A stretch of 39,895 bases of DNA from Bacteroidota bacterium. Its GTDB lineage: Bacteria > Bacteroidota > Bacteroidia > Bacteroidales > VadinHA17. Where the stretch lies: assembly GCA_029564935.1 (NCBI GenBank), contig JAKQPD010000400.1:1-39895 (forward strand), read 5' to 3'. Under the pieces are notes generated by a model. It made no database searches, was not told the DNA's origin, and saw only the letters and a list, made by a program, of their open reading frames with translations. Positions 35,901 through 39,895 of the stretch are shown here, one piece after another. Within the stretch, counting starts at the first letter, position 1, and each line of letters opens with the position of its first letter. Position numbers and translations under genes: made by a program.

Positions 35901-36197
35901 AGGAATAGTGAAAACATCAGTATTACCGTCATATTGTGCGCTGAAAGCTATAATCCTTCCATCCGGAGAGAACATCGGATCAGATTCGATACCTTCATCA
36001 ACGGTAAGCCGTTTTGGATTTGTGCCATCCATATTTGCCACCCAAAGGTCCTCAGCATAAATGAATGCGATCTTATCTGTACTTACAGCCGGTTGCGAAA
36101 GCATCCGGGTATCAGTGGTATTAATCCCGTACAGGGTACCTGTTCCGAAAATTGTCAGAATAAGTATCCAAACTTTAAAGCAATTAATTCTTTTCAT
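32910..36197 (-). CDS. Tricorn-like S41-family protease with beta-propeller and PDZ domains, exported
   Basis: 1095 aa from the ATG at 36197 (MKRINCFKVWILILTIFGTG), which gives a signal peptide. An upstream in-frame opening to 36302 only translates repeat DNA and is rejected. Order: PD40/TolB-like propeller repeats (FSPDGRIIAFSAQYDG, WSPDGKSIAWFSDVSG, WSPDSKKICYVD); a Lys/Glu-rich linker (DEEKIKEEKTEPAKPAG); a helical C1 domain with SELAVGHHRVSGGD (likely catalytic His); a PDZ domain; and the S41 core with VDERFNGGGLLADY and the nucleophile Ser in VNEYAGSGGDMLPW. Related tricorn enzymes degrade oligopeptides; here the signal peptide places it in the envelope. A single gene flanked on both sides by the same repeat family. 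Confidence 0.93.
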   Translation of the reverse strand: MKRINCFKVWILILTIFGTGTLYGINTTDTRMLSQPAVSTDKIAFIYAEDLWVANMDGTNPKRLTVDEGIESDPMFSPDGRIIAFSAQYDGNTDVFTIPADGGVPKRLTWHPGNDIVRGFSPDGANVLFTSPRSAFTSAYLQFYLVPVAGGYPVQLDIPAGYSASFSSDGKSLAYTPVSPAYQQWKNYRGGRISKIWICSLADHSIVKIPQPEGGCNDADPMWIDNTIFFISDRNGEFNLFSYDISSKEVRALTSFTDYPIIKAASGNKNIIFEQGGYLHMFDPAAVSVHRLKVGVAADLQELRPRFVQGTSYARSLDISPSGARAVFDIRGDIVTVPEEKGDPRNITSTPGSHEKYPSWSPDGKSIAWFSDVSGEYELHIKSQDGKGDPKIIKPVGSGFYAFPEWSPDSKKICYVDNSKSLYLADVQTGVIKKIDSDALNSPGPFRKLINDWSSDSRWILYTKVSDTYFKVVYLYSVDQQRSFPVSDGMSDASEPVFDPSGKYLYFFVSTDAGPVVNWFDLSTQDMRMTKSIYLVTLQKDTLSPFAKESDEEKIKEEKTEPAKPAGNKKKEAKSSIPEKTEPEGLKIDTEGLRNRIVNIPVAAGDYYNLGAGAAGEIYYIVSPSVISERSTIHKYDLKERKDSEIMEADNFIISADTKKMLYTKDQTVGITSTGKKPEPGKGILNLSAVSVKVDPAVEWPQMFDEAWRINRDYFYDPGMHGADWNAIKTKYSKFLPDLSCRSDLNRLIQWMCSELAVGHHRVSGGDRPLNPQRVGVGLLGADFSISGNRYQIKKIYGGLNWNPDLRCPLAEPGLNVNPGDYILAVNGKDLTADKNIFSYFENTDGKITELTIGSKPDYSGSRVIKVVPVGGEYSLRNRDWVEGNLKKVTEATNGQVAYVYVPNTSTSGHEYFKRYFFPQVNRKAVIVDERFNGGGLLADYYIDILLRPLQSYWNMRYGNDLKSPSGSIQGPKVMLVNEYAGSGGDMLPWMFRKFKVGTLVGTRTWGGLVGTLGFPELMDGGGVTAPNLAIWTEDGFIVENVGIAPDIEVEQLPAEIIKGRDPQLEKAIEVALKELEKNPQPKPVRPAYPVRVRR

Positions 36198-36248
36198 TTG
36201 TACATTATTAATTTCTCGATTATAAGTAATTAAACTTAATTGCACAGT

Positions 36249-36429
36249 CATTGCGAGTCCCGCTTCCTGCGGGACGAAGCAATCCTTTCCGTGTATCACC
36301 AAGTACTCTCAATCGCACCGTCATTGCGAGCCCGAAGAATGATGGCGAAGCAATCCTTTCCGTGTATCACTAAGTACTCTCAACAGCACCGTCATTGCGA
36401 GTCCCGCTTCCTGCGGGACGAAGCAATCC
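36249..36429. repeat. Three tandem CATTGCGAG...GAAGCAATCC repeats
   Basis: Units start at 36249, 36322 and 36393 (periods 73 and 71 bp). Units 1 and 3 fold as ATTGC / GCAAT outside and GTCCCGC / GCGGGAC inside; unit 2 has CCCGAAGAATGATGG in place of the inner stem. The spacers share CCGTGTATCACYAAGTACTC. They lie between the start of the protease gene and the end of the SDR gene, a 247-bp gap with no other content. Confidence 0.88.
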
Positions 36430-36444
36430 GTTCCGGTTTTATCC

Positions 36445-37203
36445 TCAATGTTTCCTGTTCAACACCCCTACCGCCGCCTGCTGTGTCGGAGTTATCGAAA
36501 GGTCATTTATGCAGACATGTGCTGGTAACGTCGCACAATAATAAATTACTTCTGCAATATCATCCCCGGTAAGAGCATCAACTCCCGTATAGACTTGTTT
36601 TGCTTGTTCCTTATCGCCTTTGAACCGCACAAGTGAAAACTCTGTTTCAGCCATTCCGGGTGCTATGTTCGTCACTTTTATATTGTGTTTGAGCAGATCG
36701 ATCCGCATAGCTTTCGAAAGCGAATTGACAGCACTTTTGGTTGCACAGTATACATTACCGTTTTCATAGATATCCGTTCCGGCAATTGATGAGATATTGA
36801 AAATATGTCCGCTTTCTCTTGCAACCATCAGCGGAGCGACTGCACGCGTTACATAAAGCAATCCTTTCACGTTTGTGTCAACCATCCTGTCCCAGTCGTC
36901 AACATCGGCATCGTCGACGTGGGAAAGTCCGACTGCCAGACCGGCATTATTGACCAGGATGTCAATATGCTTCCATTTATCGGGAAGTCCTGAAATAATA
37001 TCTGCCACTTCGTATCTTTTTCTTACATCGAAATTAAGCGGAAGGACTTCGACCTTAAATTCCGCCAGTTCCTGTTCAAGTTCATCCAGTCTTTCTTTCC
37101 TCCTGCCCGTAATAATTACATTATATCCGTTCTTAGCAAATTTCCTTGCTGTTGCCCTGCCGAATCCGGAGGTGGCGCCTGTTATCATAATGATTTTTTT
37201 CAT
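36445..37203 (-). CDS. Short-chain dehydrogenase/reductase (YdfG-like)
   Basis: 252 aa classical SDR. Seen: the cofactor loop ITGATSGFGRATARKF, TGRRKERLDELE (the Arg pair suggests NADPH), LVNNAGLAVGLSHVDD, HIFNISSIAGTDIYENG with the catalytic Ser, and the YCATKSAV motif with Tyr and Lys. The C-terminal PAHVCINDLSITPTQQA resembles YdfG-type 3-hydroxy acid dehydrogenases that oxidise serine, allo-threonine and 3-hydroxypropionate; the substrate is not certain. It is divergent from ubiE across a 675-bp repeat-rich gap. Confidence 0.92.
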   Translation of the reverse strand: MKKIIMITGATSGFGRATARKFAKNGYNVIITGRRKERLDELEQELAEFKVEVLPLNFDVRKRYEVADIISGLPDKWKHIDILVNNAGLAVGLSHVDDADVDDWDRMVDTNVKGLLYVTRAVAPLMVARESGHIFNISSIAGTDIYENGNVYCATKSAVNSLSKAMRIDLLKHNIKVTNIAPGMAETEFSLVRFKGDKEQAKQVYTGVDALTGDDIAEVIYYCATLPAHVCINDLSITPTQQAAVGVLNRKH

Positions 37204-37319
37204 ACTTCATAAAATGTTTAAAGAGGTATAAAAATAGAACTTATTCCGGAAAATGATAAGGATTTTCCAACAGGAATATATGTCCGTAAAATTATAATGA
37301 AAGGCAAATAACTACAAAA

Positions 37320-37349
37320 TACGTCTTTTAATACGTTTTTTAATACGTT
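37320..37349. repeat. TACGT array with 12-bp period
   Basis: TACGT begins at 37320, 37332 and 37344, separated by T-rich heptamers (CTTTTAA, TTTTTAA). It has the same 12-bp period and core as the palindrome at 10405-10438 and lies 117 bp left of the second 144-bp element. Another TTTTTAATACGTTTC stands at about 37777-37791, to the right of that element in the same gap. Confidence 0.65.
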
Positions 37350-37466
37350 TTATTAATCACTTTGTTATGATTTAAAAAGCACTAATACGATTAATTTAAT
37401 TGACACAAGATCAATGATATAAAATATATTTAAACTTGAATTATCAACAAAACAGAATATTGTTTT

Positions 37467-37610
37467 GCCCGTAGGGCATAAGGCATTGTAGGTAAAGATT
37501 ATATTGAATGATTTAATACCTTGTAGAGGTTATGGAAAAAATACCATATCCACTACGCGGAATTATTCCTCTTAGAGAATCCTTCCTACAATACCATAAC
37601 CGCTACGCGG
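37467..37610. repeat. 144-bp REPIN-like hairpin element, copy 2
   Basis: Same length and order of parts as the copy at 10170: GCCCGTAGGGC (37467-37477), CCTTGTAGAGG (37519-37529), CCACTACGCGG (37550-37560) and CCGCTACGCGG (37600-37610), with outer arms ATAAGGCATTGTAG and CTACAATACCATAA. The middle and loops differ between copies, the arms less so. It lies in the divergent gap 37204-37878 between the SDR gene and ubiE. The rest of that gap is AT-rich and holds no gene that I can support. Confidence 0.82.
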
Positions 37611-37862
37611 TAAGCATTCCGGCTTAACTAATAGTATCTCAATTAAGAACCGACTTGAAGAATAAATATCTACAAAAATCAGTTATCAAAATAGCGATTC
37701 ATTGCTATTAATGACTAATTTGAATTCAGTACAATTCAAACTCAGGGCATTTGATTTACAAATTAGAGCTTTGACTTTTTAATACGTTTCTGAAATTTCC
37801 ACCACAAGAGATAAGATAAGGTTGGTCAGGTTGTACAGGCAACAGCCGGCAGCTATTTTCAC

Positions 37863-37870
37863 TATATTTG
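37863..37870 (+). promoter_or_regulatory. Candidate -7 element of ubiE
   Basis: TATATTTG is an exact TAnnTTTG match only 8 bp before the ATG at 37879, so the transcript would be nearly leaderless. No convincing -33 box at the right distance. Confidence 0.45.
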
Positions 37871-37878
37871 CACTTTCA

Positions 37879-38607
37879 ATGGAACATCGTCCCAAAATAG
37901 AAGATCACACAAACCTGACCGGTACCGGTTCAATGTTTGACTCAATTGCTTTCCGCTATGATTTCCTTAACCATTTTCTTTCTTTCGGTATCGACCGGTC
38001 GTGGAGAAAAAAAGCGATCCGTGAAATTTCACTTCTGAATCCTCATCCTTCAAAAATCCTTGATGTTGCAACCGGAACAGCAGACCTGGCAATTGCAGCG
38101 CTGAAACTAAGTCCGGACCATATAACAGGTATCGATATATCTGAAAAAATGCTTGAAGCGGGGAGGGCGAAAACAAGGAGATTATCCCCGGATGAGAAAA
38201 TTACCCTGCTGCAAGGTGATTCACTTAAGCTGGAATTCAGTGATGAAGCATTTGATGTCACCATGGCTGCTTTTGGCGTAAGGAATTTTTCAGATTCTCT
38301 TGCAGGCCTTTCTGAAATGCACCGGGTTCTGAGGAAAAACGGAGTGATAATGATCCTGGAATTCTCCAAACCGTCCGGCAAAGTTTTCAGACATTTGTAT
38401 AATCTTTATTTTCATAAGATCCTGCCGCAGATCGGAAGATTTTTTTCCAAAAGTCATTTTGCTTACAGTTATCTGCCAGATTCGGTAATGAAATTTCCCG
38501 ATAACGAACAATTTATTACGCTTCTAGGGAAAGCAGGATTTACAGCGGTCAGACAAAAGAGGCTTACCGGTGGAGTGGCAAGTATTTATACCGGACGTAA
38601 AATTTGA
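37879..38607 (+). CDS. ubiE: Demethylmenaquinone methyltransferase (UbiE/MenG)
   Basis: 242 aa from the ATG at 37879 (MEHRPKIEDHTNLTGTGSMF); the frame opens earlier at 37822 but the extension is unconserved. SAM-dependent methylation of demethylmenaquinol, the last step of menaquinone synthesis. Seen: MFDSIAFRYDFLNHFLSFGIDRSWRKKAI, SAM motif I ILDVATGTADLAIAA, GIDISEKMLEAGRAK, FDVTMAAFGVRNFSD, HRVLRKNGVIMILEFSKP and the C-terminal LTGGVASIYTGRK. It implies a menaquinone pool, which the tetraheme cytochrome could use. It is followed by the porT-like gene after 36 bp, a neighbour pair common in Bacteroidetes. Confidence 0.96.
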   Translation: MEHRPKIEDHTNLTGTGSMFDSIAFRYDFLNHFLSFGIDRSWRKKAIREISLLNPHPSKILDVATGTADLAIAALKLSPDHITGIDISEKMLEAGRAKTRRLSPDEKITLLQGDSLKLEFSDEAFDVTMAAFGVRNFSDSLAGLSEMHRVLRKNGVIMILEFSKPSGKVFRHLYNLYFHKILPQIGRFFSKSHFAYSYLPDSVMKFPDNEQFITLLGKAGFTAVRQKRLTGGVASIYTGRKI

Positions 38608-38643
38608 ATGCAATAATTTTAATTTAAAGCAGTTTATTATCTT

Positions 38644-39408
38644 GTGAAGCCTAATTACAGTCAGCCTGGTTTGAAGAAAGCTATCTTATATAAATACCTG
38701 ATTCTCGGATTTCTGGTGATAAGCACCTCCGTTTCTGCCCAGAAACAGAAACCTAAAAATGAATCCTGGTACGATGAAAAGCTTATTCATTTCGGCTTCA
38801 GTCTGGGGTTTAATACAATGGATTTCAACATAACACCATCGCAGGATTTCCTCAAAACTGATTCGATCTACCCTGAGGTAAGCAGGCTGAATCCGGGAAT
38901 AAATATCCAGATAGTGACCAATCTCCGACCGGGAAGGTACTGGGATATCAGGTTTCTTCCGGGAGTCTCATTCGGACAGAGAAATGTGAGGTATTATAAA
39001 TTGTCAGAGATACCGGGTGAAGATCCGGTACTTTTTAACGAACAACAAAGGGTTGAATCATCTTTTCTCGAATTTCCGCTTCTTCTTAAATATAAAGGTG
39101 AGAGGCTCAATAATGTAAGGCCATATGTTATAGGTGGATTCAACTTCCGCTATGACCTTGCCGCCAAGAAGGAATATGATGATGAGAAGCCTGTATACCT
39201 GCGTCTTAAACGCCCCGATCTCTATTATGAAACAGGCGCCGGTCTTGATTTTTACCTGAAGTATTTCAAATTATCAGTTGAGCTGAAATTATCAAACGGT
39301 CTGACCAATGTAGTTGTGGACGAGAGGGCACCGGGCTATCCAGAATTCAGGAATGCCATTGAGAAGATGAAATCCAGGATGTGGATAATCGCCTTTCATT
39401 TTGAATAA
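38644..39408 (+). CDS. porT: PorT-family outer-membrane protein (type IX secretion)
   Basis: 254 aa from a GTG at 38644. A TTG at 38671 would give MKKAILYKYLILGFLVISTS, a more typical signal peptide start, so the true start is uncertain. After cleavage near VSAQ the mature protein opens with IHFGFSLGFNTMDFNITPSQ, then beta-strand-rich segments (YWDIRFLPGVSFGQRNVRYY, SSFLEFPLLLKYKGERLNNV, PYVIGGFNFRYDL, YYETGAGLDFYLKYFKLSVE) ending in WIIAFHFE, fitting an outer-membrane barrel of the PorT/SprT family needed for T9SS function. The position just after ubiE supports this. No other T9SS genes are in view. Confidence 0.85.
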   Translation: MKPNYSQPGLKKAILYKYLILGFLVISTSVSAQKQKPKNESWYDEKLIHFGFSLGFNTMDFNITPSQDFLKTDSIYPEVSRLNPGINIQIVTNLRPGRYWDIRFLPGVSFGQRNVRYYKLSEIPGEDPVLFNEQQRVESSFLEFPLLLKYKGERLNNVRPYVIGGFNFRYDLAAKKEYDDEKPVYLRLKRPDLYYETGAGLDFYLKYFKLSVELKLSNGLTNVVVDERAPGYPEFRNAIEKMKSRMWIIAFHFE

Positions 39409-39410
39409 AA

Positions 39411-39895
39411 ATGTCAAAGCTTGTTCAGCTAAATCTCGATCCGGAACAGGCAGCGGATCTAGGAGCAATAACAAGGATTTCCGGACGCCTTGCCAGAACA
39501 GATCCACGGGCAATATCATCGGTAAGGATCATAAAACGGTCAGTTGATGCCCGTAAGAAAGATATAAGGGTCATCCTTTCCGTTGAAGTATTTACTAAAG
39601 ATGAACCTGCCAGTCAGTTAATAAAGCCTTTTATTCCTGTTAATGTTTCCGGAAGGAAAGAGATACTGATCGTCGGTGCCGGTCCGGCTGGATTATTTGC
39701 AGCATTACGTCTTATTGAACTCGGGCTCAGACCTGTTATCATCGAAAGAGGCAGGGACATCTCTGCGCGTAAAAAGGATATAGCCGGGATCAGCCGGGAT
39801 CAGGTTGTGAATCCGGACAGTAATTATTGTTTCGGGATTGGCGGTGCAGGGACTTTTTCTGACGGAAAGCTTTATACAAGATCAAAAAAGCGGGG
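39411..39895 (+). CDS. FAD-dependent oxidoreductase (COG2509-like), N-terminal part only
   Basis: The ATG at 39411 begins 2 bp after the porT stop (MSKLVQLNLDPEQAADLGAI) and the frame runs off the window at about 161 codons; the full family length is about 500 aa. Seen: an N-terminal alpha/beta segment (RISGRLARTDPRAISSVRII, VILSVEVFT), then the FAD-binding ILIVGAGPAGLFAALRLIEL, PVIIERGRDI, and a glycine-rich NYCFGIGGAGTFSDGKLYTR. It is annotated elsewhere as an uncharacterised FAD-dependent dehydrogenase; substrate unknown. Tight spacing suggests co-transcription with porT. Confidence 0.87.
   Translation, partial: MSKLVQLNLDPEQAADLGAITRISGRLARTDPRAISSVRIIKRSVDARKKDIRVILSVEVFTKDEPASQLIKPFIPVNVSGRKEILIVGAGPAGLFAALRLIELGLRPVIIERGRDISARKKDIAGISRDQVVNPDSNYCFGIGGAGTFSDGKLYTRSKKR

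Noticed and set aside
36198-36302. N-terminal extension of the tricorn-like protein by 35 residues
   Set aside because: The extension translates the CATTGCGAG repeat. The ATG at 36197 gives a proper signal peptide.
36249-36429. Possible small CRISPR array
   Set aside because: The 71-73-bp units are repeated throughout, including the spacers, fold on themselves, and no cas gene is present.

Overview
The window is chromosomal DNA from a member of the Bacteroidota, most likely an anaerobic Bacteroidales-type lineage. The evidence is gene content: a short (287 aa) primary sigma factor without region 1.1, a Rho factor with a long disordered insert, a PorT-like type IX secretion protein next to ubiE/menG, a BlaI/BlaR1 pair with TonB domains, pRiA4b-ORF3-like and LuxC-like proteins, and promoters of the Bacteroidetes type (TTTG, about 19 bp, TAnnTTTG). 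A pyruvate:ferredoxin oxidoreductase and a tetraheme quinol-type cytochrome point to anaerobic metabolism with a menaquinone-linked respiratory chain. No IS transposase, phage gene, CRISPR array, tRNA or rRNA was seen.

Layout. 1-10000 is housekeeping: nifJ (cut at the left edge), rho, rpoD, rpe, miaA with a small acidic protein, and a LuxC-type acyl-CoA reductase. 10000-14210 holds a repeat-rich gap, a BlaR1-like sensor peptidase with two TonB C-terminal domains, its BlaI repressor, and a divergent MacB/FtsX-type permease. 14210-17430 holds gap (GAPDH), a small lipoprotein plus a predicted barrel protein, and an exported MsrB-MsrA fusion.

18005-26653 is the most interesting block: seven tightly packed same-strand genes. 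They encode a membrane-anchored tetraheme cytochrome fused to a SUMF1/FGE-like domain, two Tat-exported Gfo/Idh/MocA oxidoreductases, a ThuA-domain lipoprotein, a GT2 polyprenyl-phosphate-type glycosyltransferase, a GT-C-like membrane protein with TPRs, and a small exported membrane protein. My inference is that the first four form a cell-envelope sugar-oxidising (keto-sugar) module wired to the quinone pool through the cytochrome. A cytosolic Gfo/Idh/MocA dehydrogenase plus TIM-barrel isomerase pair follows on the other strand (27109-29248) and could process the product.

29354-39895 carries a nitroreductase, a DSD1/D-threonine-aldolase-like PLP enzyme, a malate/lactate-type dehydrogenase, a tricorn-like S41 protease, an SDR, ubiE/menG, porT, and the start of a FAD-dependent oxidoreductase (cut at the right edge).

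The gaps are unusually structured. There are three copies of a roughly 325-400 bp palindromic, MITE-like element with shared terminal inverted repeats (17575, 26703, 31224), two of them framed by inverted minisatellites. There are two copies of a 144-bp REPIN-like element (10170, 37467), each accompanied by a 12-bp-period TACGT array. Three tandem palindromes lie at 14088, and CATTGCGAG...GAAGCAATCC repeats stand on both sides of the tricorn-like gene.
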